Source: an uncultured Clostridium sp. (GTDB taxonomy: Bacteria > Bacillota > Clostridia > Lachnospirales > Lachnospiraceae). Taken from it: a stretch of 12,798 bases of DNA. Below are positions 7,443-12,798 of this stretch, in pieces (the first letter of the stretch is position 1; the number at the start of each line of letters is the position of its first letter). The translations under genes and the position numbers were made by a program. The DNA lies in the NCBI GenBank assembly GCA_958349075.1, contig CATWBR010000079.1, forward strand, positions 1-12,798. The letters run 5' to 3'. The notes beneath the pieces were generated by a model, which was given only the letters and a program-made list of their open reading frames with translations, searched no databases and was not told the DNA's origin.

Positions 7443-8072
7443 CTATTTTCTTCCGATAAAGTAAAACCCGTTTGACCGGTTTCCATTCATTGTCGTAAAC
7501 GTAAGATGTTCATACCGTAAGCCGTCGAACCCGGACAAAAGGCTGTGAATCCAGCCCTCTGCATGGTGTCTGCATACCGCTCCCTCCGGCAGTTCAAATA
7601 CCCCGTATATGTGATAGCGTTCCCTGTATCTTTCGTATCTGGCTATATTTCTTGCATCTGTATTCAGCAGAAAATCATTAACGTACAAAATGCCTCCATG
7701 CCTTAAGACTCGCCATATCTCACCGATCAGTTTCCGCTGTTTCTCATCCTCCCGGATGCAGGTCAATACGGCGAACAGGATTACCGCGTCCACGCTCCCG
7801 TCCGGCAGCTCAATCTCCTCCGTCCGTTTCACTCTCAGGTCAAGCCAGGGATACTGTTCCCGCCCGCGCTTTATCATTCCCTCCGAAAAATCTATCCCTA
7901 TCAGGCTGCCGTAACCCAACCGGTGTATCTCCTCCAAAGTACGGCCATACCCGCAGCCCACATCCAGAATTGTTTTCTCCCTGTCCACATACCGGGTAAA
8001 TTCCTCCGCGTGGAACGGTGTGGTGAACGTCTTTGTCTCCGATACCCCATTCCAGTAAAATTCCTGTTCCAT
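7443..8072 (-). CDS. Class I SAM-dependent methyltransferase
   Basis: A soluble protein of 209 residues. Motif I is TILDVGCGYGRT (34-45), the SAM-binding glycine loop. It is followed by the acidic end of strand 2 (LIGIDFSEGMI, D61), ELPDGSVDAVILFAVLTCI for strand 4, and WRVLRHGGILYVNDF for strand 5. This is the Methyltransf_11/25 type. The substrate cannot be told from sequence. I start it at ATG 8072 (MEQEFYWNG), which has GGGAGG about 9 bases upstream; an in-frame start at 8144 would add 24 unconserved-looking residues across that Shine-Dalgarno. It is divergent from the YeiL-like regulator, which may control it. The promoter is predicted at 8161-8169. Confidence 0.92.
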   Translation of the reverse strand: MEQEFYWNGVSETKTFTTPFHAEEFTRYVDREKTILDVGCGYGRTLEEIHRLGYGSLIGIDFSEGMIKRGREQYPWLDLRVKRTEEIELPDGSVDAVILFAVLTCIREDEKQRKLIGEIWRVLRHGGILYVNDFLLNTDARNIARYERYRERYHIYGVFELPEGAVCRHHAEGWIHSLLSGFDGLRYEHLTFTTMNGNRSNGFYFIGRK

Positions 8073-8160
8073 AATTCTGCCTCCCTTTGTTTTTCGGTAA
8101 TGAACCGGTGCCTTTGCTGCCGCCGCACGGTGCACAAAAAACACTTATATTTTTGTTTGC

Positions 8161-8169
8161 ATTATATCA
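8161..8169 (-). promoter_or_regulatory. Extended -10 promoter of the methyltransferase gene
   Basis: The - strand reads TGATATAAT, a perfect extended -10 (TGnTATAAT), about 90 bases upstream of the ATG at 8072. No good -35 is seen, which extended -10 promoters tolerate. Confidence 0.6.
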
Positions 8170-8182
8170 GCAAAGATGATAC

Positions 8183-8206
8183 TGTGATATGAGAAATCTC
8201 ACACTA
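8183..8206. promoter_or_regulatory. Candidate regulator operator in the divergent gap
   Basis: The perfect inverted repeat TGAGA-AA-TCTCA (8190-8201) sits inside a longer imperfect dyad beginning with TGTGA at 8183. It lies between the methyltransferase promoter and the regulator gene, about 25 bases upstream of the regulator's ATG. Crp/Fnr proteins bind dyads of about this size, so autoregulation and control of the divergent gene are plausible. This is inference from position and symmetry only. Confidence 0.4.
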
Positions 8207-8226
8207 TATACGGAAGGAATTTTCAG

Positions 8227-8886
8227 ATGAATTTAAAATCAGACGGTTTACAAACCGAAGAATATTATAACCATTTCCCTTTAAACGACTTTTTTGACTT
8301 TGACGTGCGGCCCTTTACCGCGGTCAGGACCTTTAACAGCGGGGAAATGCTTCTTGAGGAAGGTTCCATCCCCTCCTGTCTGTATTATCTGATTGACGGC
8401 CGGGCAAAACTTTATCTGACTCAGGAAAACGGCCGGATTTCCCTTATTAATTTTATCAATGCTCCCTGTTTTATCGGAGAAATAGAGCTGATCGGAGCCC
8501 AGACATTTTCAAACGGCGTCTCAGCCATCACTCCCTGTACCTGCTATGCCATACGGATATGTGATTGCAGGGATATGCTGTTAAACGACAGGAAATTTCT
8601 GCGCCATCTCTGTCTTTACCTGAGCCGGAAGGCCCTCGGCAATACAAGCAGCTATTCAAAAAACCAGTCTTTTCCTTTGGAAAACAGACTGGCTGATTTT
8701 ATTCTGATGACGGCCCGAAACGGCCTGTACCGGGAACGGCACACGGAGGTTTCCGAGTATCTCGGAGTAACCTACCGCCATCTGCTCTATGTGCTGGCCG
8801 GGTTTGTCAAAAAGGGAATCCTTCAAAAGACAAAACAGGGATATCTCATTCTGGATATGGAAGCGCTGCGTTCCCTGGCGCGCTGA
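8227..8886 (+). CDS. yeiL: Crp/Fnr-family transcription regulator, YeiL-like
   Basis: A 219-residue cytoplasmic DNA-binding protein. An N-terminal cyclic-nucleotide-binding-fold sensor spans about 25-120 (FNSGEMLLEEGS, YYLIDGRAKLYLT, NAPCFIGEIELIG). It is followed by a long dimer helix and a C-terminal winged helix (about 150-215), with HTEVSEYLGVTYRHLLYVL as the helix-turn-helix. The wording of the sensor domain matches what I remember of YeiL proteins. Seven cysteines are present, four of them clustered as C104-x-C106 and C112-x-C114, which could bind metal or an Fe-S cluster or sense redox state. AAGGAA with good spacing precedes the ATG. It is divergent from the methyltransferase, with a dyad in between. 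The effector is unknown. Confidence 0.88.
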   Translation: MNLKSDGLQTEEYYNHFPLNDFFDFDVRPFTAVRTFNSGEMLLEEGSIPSCLYYLIDGRAKLYLTQENGRISLINFINAPCFIGEIELIGAQTFSNGVSAITPCTCYAIRICDCRDMLLNDRKFLRHLCLYLSRKALGNTSSYSKNQSFPLENRLADFILMTARNGLYRERHTEVSEYLGVTYRHLLYVLAGFVKKGILQKTKQGYLILDMEALRSLAR

Positions 8887-8938
8887 TTTCCGGCCGATAG
8901 GGAAAGGCCTCTTTACCGCCGCAGCCTGCATAAGCCAG

Positions 8939-9809
8939 CTAAAAAACGTGGTTGGCCAGATAGAACAACAGGAATGTGTGGGCCGGATAAAAGATATAAA
9001 AGAAATATTTCATGCCCGGGCCTTTTTCCTGATTATACTTCATCATAAACGGCAGGGCGATGATCATAAAGCTCTGATAAAAGCTGTGCTCCCCAATCAT
9101 TTCCTGGCTGAACTGGCTAATGCAGAAAATAATATAAACCACGCAAAGCATATCCTTTTTATCCCTCAAAAAATACATTAAAACTCCCAGGGCAATGAAT
9201 GGAAAGCCGTATTCATTCAACCCGAGATTGGGAATAAATGAGGTCACCACATCTCCGCTTAAGTTTCGCACAAACGGGATGAAAGTGGGAATTATGTAAT
9301 ACAGCACCTGTACCCCGAAAATCCCGCAAAGCAGGGCAATTCCCTTTTTCCTGTCCTTCCGGTACAGTTCAATCGTGCTGATCAAAAGCCCGGTCAGCAG
9401 CATTGAGACAAAAATATTGTGGTTTCCGTATACATTGGCAGGGAGCATCTTTTTATTCATGTAATAACAGAAACAGCCCATAAAGACACTCTGAATAAAG
9501 AGTCCGGTTTGACGGACTCTTGCGCCGAGCGCGGCCGCATAGCGGCATATTACATCTTCGCGCGAGTGCGCTTCCTGCCCGGAGGGCTTTTAATATCATA
9601 GGAGTTTCCTATGATATTAAATACAGCCTGGTTAGATAGGCCCTGCGGTTTTTTGTATAGTGGTATCCCCACACCATACAGAACAGAAAAAGGGGATAGG
9701 AGCCTCTCCCCAACAGACGGAGCCACAGTGGCGTCCCCTCAAAATACAGACCGATATGGTCTATCACCATCAGAATTAGAGCCGTAATCTTAAGTTCGAA
9801 TGTATTCAT
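8939..9809 (-). pseudogene. traX: TraX-family membrane protein gene, split by element B
   Basis: Two - strand pieces form one protein. The 5' piece (9809 down to about 9618) begins MNTFELKITALILMVIDHIG and runs through GTPLWLRLLGRGSYPLF to AYLTRLYL, the characteristic TraX N-terminus. It then hits TAG at 9609-9611 inside the palindrome of element B. The 3' piece, from about 9490 (SVFMGCFCYYMNKK) to the stop at 8939, continues with IFVSMLLTGLLISTIELYRK and several further membrane helices to LANHVF. Together they give about 247 residues, normal for the family, with nothing obviously missing at the junction. TraX proteins are multi-pass membrane proteins; the F-plasmid member is needed for pilin acetylation, and chromosomal homologues in Clostridia have unknown substrates. 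A partial protein could be made from ATG 9481, but without the first helices. Disruption is certain if the sequence is correct. Confidence 0.85.
9491..9621 (+). mobile_element. Structured repeat, copy B (CATAGGA element) inserted in traX
   Basis: About 131 bases with the same layout as copy A: left end CTGAATAAAG; hairpin AGAGTCCG/CGGACTCT (9499-9520); stem GCGCG/CGCGC (9529-9533 with 9559-9563) around hairpin GCCGC-ATA-GCGGC (9534-9546); hairpin GCCC-GGA-GGGC (9577-9587) followed by TTTT; and a 15-bp perfect palindrome TTTAATATCATAGGA / TCCTATGATATTAAA (9589-9621, 3-base loop). It is in the same + orientation as copy A and antisense to traX. Sitting inside a coding frame implies that it moved there. 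It encodes no transposase, so it would depend on one elsewhere. Exact ends and any target duplication are unclear because the palindrome runs into the gene sequence. Confidence 0.75.
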
Positions 9810-9918
9810 GCCATTCCCCCATCATTCCCATCAAATTCATGTTTCTGTCTCTTATTTTCCCTGTGTCGGAAAGAGACGGCGCTGGGACCTTTTTATTTAA
9901 ACCTGACTCCCTTTCACA

Positions 9919-9939
9919 CAAAAAGAGGTTCATGCTCTT
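9919..9939 (-). terminator. Weak candidate terminator of the kinase/regulator operon
   Basis: On the - strand AAGAG-CATGAAC-CTCTT is followed by TTTG, about 40 bases past the kinase stop. The 5-bp stem is short. The rest of the gap 9810-9980 shows no gene. Confidence 0.35.
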
Positions 9940-9980
9940 AAAACGAGACAGTTATGGATATTGCTTCAGGAAATGGAAAA

Positions 9981-11126
9981 TCAAACAGGAAATACGACCG
10001 TAATCTCCGTTCCCACACCGGGTACGCTTCTTATTGCCGTCTTCCCTCCATGTTTTTCTACAATGTCTCCCACCAGGGAAAGGCCCAGACCGGCTCCTCC
10101 TACCGCGCGGGATCTGGAGCGGTCAACACGGTAAAACGGTTCAAAAATATGGGGCAGATCCTCCTCGGGGATTCCAATTCCCGTATCTGCGATTTTCACA
10201 GTGACATTATGCTCTGCCGCTTCTGCCGTGACATTTATACTGCCGCCGTCGCAGTTATACTTTGCTGCATTTTCAATCAGATTGCTCATTGCACGGTAAA
10301 TCATAACGCGGTTTCCGGTCATCTTAATTCCCGCCATATCCTGAACCGATACCGAGAGATGCTTTTCCTGCAGCAGGGACGACAGTTCATCCACTGCAAT
10401 CGCAACCGCCTCGCCAAGCAGAACTTCCTCCCCCATCTCGCTGTCCTTATCGGAAGTCAGCCGGAACAGATCCTCCGTCAGCCGTATCATCCGCTCCGTA
10501 TTCGTCTTAACCACGGACAGGACTTTCTCCATGCGTGCCGGGGAAGTCTGCCCGTCCAGTTCCATCACTTCCAGATTCACCAGCATCGTAGCAAGGGGTG
10601 TCTTCAGCTCATGGGCCGCGCTGGCCGAAAAGCGCCTCTGCCTGTCAAATGAGGCGCCGACTTTATCCATCATATTGTTAAAAGACAGGGCCAGCCGCCC
10701 AATCTCATCCTGCCTGTCCTGTATTTCCTTATCCACACGCCGCGACAAATCGTTGCCGCTGATTTCTTCTATTGTGTTTGACAACTCACCGAGCGGTTTC
10801 AATACCTTACCTGCCATAAACCAGGTTGCACCCGTTCCGAAGACAAGCATCAGAAGAAGGCCTGCCATTCCCCACACATTAAACCGGGTTCCCGCCGCTC
10901 TGATTGTAAATGTGATATCCTGAGAATCTTCTGTCTTTTGTCTGCCTCTGATTTCGGTGGAAATCATCACATCTTGCGGCTGGAAGGAAATCTGATTCGG
11001 CAAATCCTGCACAAAAATCCGGTCGGCGCCAAGCAGGAACATGCTTGTCAGAATAACTGCCACCCCTGCCATTACCATGGCAGACAGAAGAGTCAGCCTC
11101 ATGCGAAGCGATATTTTTTTCAACAT
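9981..11126 (-). CDS. HAMP-domain sensor histidine kinase
   Basis: A membrane kinase of 381 residues. TM1 is about 10-33, then comes a short extracellular segment (about 34-83). TM2 is about 84-105, and a HAMP linker (about 106-158, with VLKPLGELSNTIEEI) follows. The dimerisation helix has FSASAAHELKTPLAT, with the phospho-acceptor H172. The ATPase domain shows the N box SNLIENAAKYN (281-291), D box DTGIGIP (314-320), F box IFEPFYRVDRSRS and G box GAGLGLSLV. The small ectodomain suggests that it senses membrane or envelope state, or an accessory protein, rather than a bulky ligand. The start overlaps the regulator's end by 7 bases with AGGGAGGAGGAG upstream, so expression is coupled. The small secreted protein upstream is a candidate partner. 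Confidence 0.95.
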   Translation of the reverse strand: MLKKISLRMRLTLLSAMVMAGVAVILTSMFLLGADRIFVQDLPNQISFQPQDVMISTEIRGRQKTEDSQDITFTIRAAGTRFNVWGMAGLLLMLVFGTGATWFMAGKVLKPLGELSNTIEEISGNDLSRRVDKEIQDRQDEIGRLALSFNNMMDKVGASFDRQRRFSASAAHELKTPLATMLVNLEVMELDGQTSPARMEKVLSVVKTNTERMIRLTEDLFRLTSDKDSEMGEEVLLGEAVAIAVDELSSLLQEKHLSVSVQDMAGIKMTGNRVMIYRAMSNLIENAAKYNCDGGSINVTAEAAEHNVTVKIADTGIGIPEEDLPHIFEPFYRVDRSRSRAVGGAGLGLSLVGDIVEKHGGKTAIRSVPGVGTEITVVFPV

Positions 11127-11803
11127 GGCTCCTCCTCCCTGTCAATCACATATCCGGCTCCCCGGATGCTCCTTATAATCTCTCTCCCGGTTACCGCCTG
11201 GAGCTTGCGCCGTATTACGCTGATGTAAACCTTAACCTGATTTGAAAACGGGTCGGCCTCGCTGTCCCACACATGCTCCAACAGCTCCTCCGCACTGACC
11301 GGCCGCCCCATTCCCGCCATCAGATATTCCAGAATGGAAAACTCCCTCATGGACAATTCCACCGGCCGGCCGTCATAACTTACGGTCTTTAAGTTTGTGT
11401 CGAGAAGGAGGCTCCCGCATTTTAAGACAGCCTCCTCCTGGACAAAGGAGCGGCGCAGCAGCACACGGATGCGCGCCTCCAGCTCGTCAAAATGAAACGG
11501 TTTGGTGAGATAATCGCTGGCTCCGCAGTCAAGACCCGTAATTTTATCTGAAATCTCAGAGCGGGCGGAAAGAATCAGCACTTTTGCGGACTGATTTAAA
11601 GAATGGATATAACTCAGTACTTCCAGGCCGTCCAGGCCGGGAAGATTTAAGTCAAGAACCACCAGATCATAATCATTAATCCGGCAAAGTTCCGCGGCAT
11701 CCGCGCCGTCGCCCGATGCATCGACCGCATAGCCGCGCTTTCTGAGGCCGTAGCACAGCGCCTCCTGCATATCCTCCTCATCCTCGACAACCAAAAGCCT
11801 CAT
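11120..11803 (-). CDS. OmpR/PhoB-type response regulator
   Basis: A 227-residue DNA-binding regulator. The receiver domain (1-115) has E7/D8/E9, phospho-acceptor D51 in VVLDLNLPG, S79 in ILSARSE and K101 in YLTKPFHF. A winged-helix Trans_reg_C domain (about 128-222) follows, with ELSMREFSILEYLM, SNQVKVYISVIRRKLQ and IRSIRGAGYVI. The partner is the kinase it overlaps by 7 bases. AAAGGA precedes the ATG with rather wide spacing. The 69-base gap to the upstream secreted-protein gene shows no clear terminator, so the three probably form one transcript. The target genes cannot be read from the window. Confidence 0.96.
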   Translation of the reverse strand: MRLLVVEDEEDMQEALCYGLRKRGYAVDASGDGADAAELCRINDYDLVVLDLNLPGLDGLEVLSYIHSLNQSAKVLILSARSEISDKITGLDCGASDYLTKPFHFDELEARIRVLLRRSFVQEEAVLKCGSLLLDTNLKTVSYDGRPVELSMREFSILEYLMAGMGRPVSAEELLEHVWDSEADPFSNQVKVYISVIRRKLQAVTGREIIRSIRGAGYVIDREEEPC

Positions 11804-11872
11804 ACGACACCAAATCCTTTCATTCCTTTTTTAAATAGCATGCTCTACGGCTGATTCCTGCACCCGGCCTGA

Positions 11873-12202
11873 TTACTTACCGGCATATTCCTTAGCGACA
11901 ATGCTTACTGTAACATCTCCCTCCCCGCCATTTTCCGGCCGGGCTGTGGAGATGGTAATTTTAGTCCCGTCCGGCGCGGTTGCATAGAAATTGCCGTCTT
12001 TATCCTTCTTAAGTTCGGATAAGGAACGCTCCGGCTTGCCGTCAGGAGCCATTGTGACTATACTGTAATCGCAGGCGGCCGACTTTGCAGGAGCCGATTT
12101 AGTCTCCGAATAGTCTTTCTCGGCTGCAAATGCTGAAAATGCCATTGACATAGTTGTAACGGCTGCGATAGCCAGGCTGATTGTAGTTTTGTTTTTAAAC
12201 AT
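11873..12202 (-). CDS. Small secreted protein of unknown function
   Basis: A 109-residue protein with a clear signal peptide (MFKNK, hydrophobic run, AFSAFA, cleavage near 26-27). The mature part is about 83 residues, hydrophilic, with one cysteine (C44). It contains two related MAPDGK / TAPDGTK turns followed by beta-like stretches (GNFYATAPDGTKITIST, GDVTVSIVAKEYAGK). AGGAGGT 8 bases before the ATG gives a very strong ribosome site. It is the first gene upstream of the OmpR-type regulator and kinase on the same strand, without a visible terminator between. A role as sensor partner or as main output of that system is inference. I do not recognise the family. Confidence 0.8.
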   Translation of the reverse strand: MFKNKTTISLAIAAVTTMSMAFSAFAAEKDYSETKSAPAKSAACDYSIVTMAPDGKPERSLSELKKDKDGNFYATAPDGTKITISTARPENGGEGDVTVSIVAKEYAGK

Positions 12203-12313
12203 AATTTGTTACCTCCTGTTGTTTTTAATCTGCTGTTTCAGATTCTGTTGTCAGCGGTTTTGTTGTTTACAGCTTTTCTGCCTGCAATTTTGTTGCTGCA
12301 ATTGTGCTGGTTC

Positions 12314-12463
12314 ATCCTTTGCTGCTTCTTGCTTTGCTGCTTCATCCTTTGCTGCTTCTTACTTTGCTGCTTCTTACTTTGCCGCTTCTTACTTTGCTGC
12401 TTATAACTTTGCTGCTTCTTACTTTGCCGCTTCATACTTTGCTGCTTATAACTTTGCCGCTGC
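12314..12463. repeat. 15-bp minisatellite, about 10 copies
   Basis: Ten successive 15-base units of the type TTACTTTGCTGCTTC (+ strand) with few differences: first bases TTA, ATC, TTG, TAA or ATA, and GCTGC versus GCCGC. The array is flanked on both sides by the direct repeat GCTGCAATTGT (12295-12305 and 12459-12469). On the - strand one frame reads EAAK-x repeats but is closed by six TAA codons. Two other frames stay open only because the period is a multiple of three. It lies between the predicted promoter at 12520 and the secreted-protein gene, so it would be in its leader. Confidence 0.9.
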
Positions 12464-12519
12464 AATTGTACTGTTTGTCATTTCGTGTTTTATTGCTGAT
12501 GTGTTGTGATCACGTGTTC

Positions 12520-12525
12520 ATTATA
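12520..12525 (-). promoter_or_regulatory. Candidate -10 box of the secreted-protein/two-component operon
   Basis: The - strand shows a perfect TATAAT preceded by CCTG; no convincing -35 is found at 17 bases. The palindrome GTGATCAC (12506-12513) lies just downstream, about where transcription would start, and could be an operator. The implied leader of about 300 bases contains the minisatellite. I see no other gene in 12203-12584. Confidence 0.4.
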
Positions 12526-12584
12526 CAGGATGTATGGTTAAAGTACGGTTAGAAAACCGGGTTCTGTAAAAATCAGAATAATAG

Positions 12585-12752
12585 ATGCCTCGGCGCGCAA
12601 AATACATGATTTCCGATGCATGTAAACACGGCATGGGGTGCCGTGTCATTTCTGCTGAGCCTATTTTAAAAAACGGATTAGCGGCGCTTTTATACACCGG
12701 AGAAGATACGATATACAGAGATAAGACAGGGGTGACAGGAAAGTGTCAATAG
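12585..12752 (+). CDS. Possible 55-residue ORF, hypothetical
   Basis: An open frame from ATG 12585 to TAG 12750 begins MPRRAKYMISDACKHGMG and ends TGVTGKCQ. Its codons look plausible, but no Shine-Dalgarno precedes the ATG, and the region also forms hairpins (see 12589-12659). I recognise no family and there is no signal peptide or membrane helix. It could be a real small protein, the decayed start of a larger gene (the frame reopens after the TAG), or chance. Confidence 0.25.
   Translation: MPRRAKYMISDACKHGMGCRVISAEPILKNGLAALLYTGEDTIYRDKTGVTGKCQ
12589..12659 (+). other. Hairpin-rich segment, possible structured leader
   Basis: CTCGGC (12589-12594) can pair with GCTGAG (12654-12659, one G-U). 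This encloses TACATG/CATGTA (12603-12624) and the strong hairpin ACACGGCA-TGGGG-TGCCGTGT (12626-12646), forming a three-way junction. It matches no riboswitch that I know. It overlaps the possible small ORF, so at most one reading may be right. Confidence 0.3.
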
Positions 12753-12798
12753 ATGCCCGAAGTATTCAACCGGGAAGTGAGCCGCGGCGGGGTGGGAG
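12753..12798 (+). CDS. Possible 5' end of a gene running off the window
   Basis: ATG follows directly on the TAG of the previous small frame and reads MPEVFNREVSRGGVG to the edge without a stop. AGGAAAG lies 9 bases upstream. The 15 residues are too few to assign a family. Confidence 0.25.
   Translation, partial: MPEVFNREVSRGGVG

Noticed and set aside
8887..8938. Terminator after the YeiL-like gene, from GGCC ... GGCC
   Set aside because: A 4-bp self-complementary stem without a T-run is not enough.
9954..10652. A + strand 232-residue ORF opposite the HAMP kinase
   Set aside because: Shadow frame; the - strand has every kinase motif and strong ribosome sites.
12314..12463. CRISPR-like array
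   Set aside because: Units are 15 bases, directly contiguous, with no unique spacers.
12238..12465. A - strand 75-residue ORF of QQSKK-type repeats
   Set aside because: It exists because the 15-base period keeps the frame open. It starts only at TTG without a ribosome site and has a biased Lys/Gln/Ser/Arg composition.
12189..12509. A + strand 106-residue ORF rich in Phe/Ala/Cys over the same minisatellite
   Set aside because: Antisense frame of the repeat. Its start overlaps the beginning of the secreted-protein gene on the other strand, and no Shine-Dalgarno is seen.
12660..12798. Cobalamin riboswitch or T-box at the right edge, suggested by small hairpins and GGGGTGGGAG
   Set aside because: The conserved core boxes of either class could not be found in order.

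Overview
This is a bacterial chromosomal segment, most likely from a Firmicute of the Clostridia, and I would guess the Lachnospiraceae. The reasons are strong AGGAGG-type ribosome binding sites, an AgrC-like histidine kinase paired with a LytTR regulator, a secreted protein with choline-binding-like cell-wall repeats, single-membrane surface architecture and moderate GC content. No database was searched; family names rest on motifs read by eye.

Left block (35-5182, + strand): a tightly packed three-gene operon. A LytTR response regulator overlaps by ATGA a large secreted, C-terminally membrane-anchored protein with two tandem pairs of Ig-like domains. This is followed at once by a 7TM (7TMR-DISM-like) sensor kinase with a GHKL ATPase domain. 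The kinase has no ATG or GTG where its membrane anchor and Shine-Dalgarno demand one; the codon there is ATC. I read the block as a signalling module in which the surface protein is either a co-sensor or the guarded output.

Middle block (5183-8886): a structured repeat (element A), the terminator of proC, proC itself, and a cell-wall-binding secreted protein with its own good promoter, all on the - strand. A SAM methyltransferase (-) follows, divergent from a YeiL-like Crp/Fnr regulator (+).

Right block (8887-12798): a TraX-family membrane acyltransferase gene is split in two by element B, a second copy of the structured repeat. The two copies differ in sequence but keep the same four hairpins, with paired changes on both sides of each stem, so this looks like a small mobile or repetitive element with a conserved fold. 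Next come an OmpR-type regulator and HAMP kinase pair and, upstream on the same strand, a small secreted protein. They probably share a leader that carries a 15-bp, roughly 10-copy tandem repeat. The last 250 bases hold hairpins, one possible 55-codon ORF and the possible start of a gene that runs off the window.

The strongest leads are the paired elements A and B with the disrupted traX, the regulator/Ig-protein/kinase module with its ATC start, and the minisatellite in the leader of the second two-component operon.
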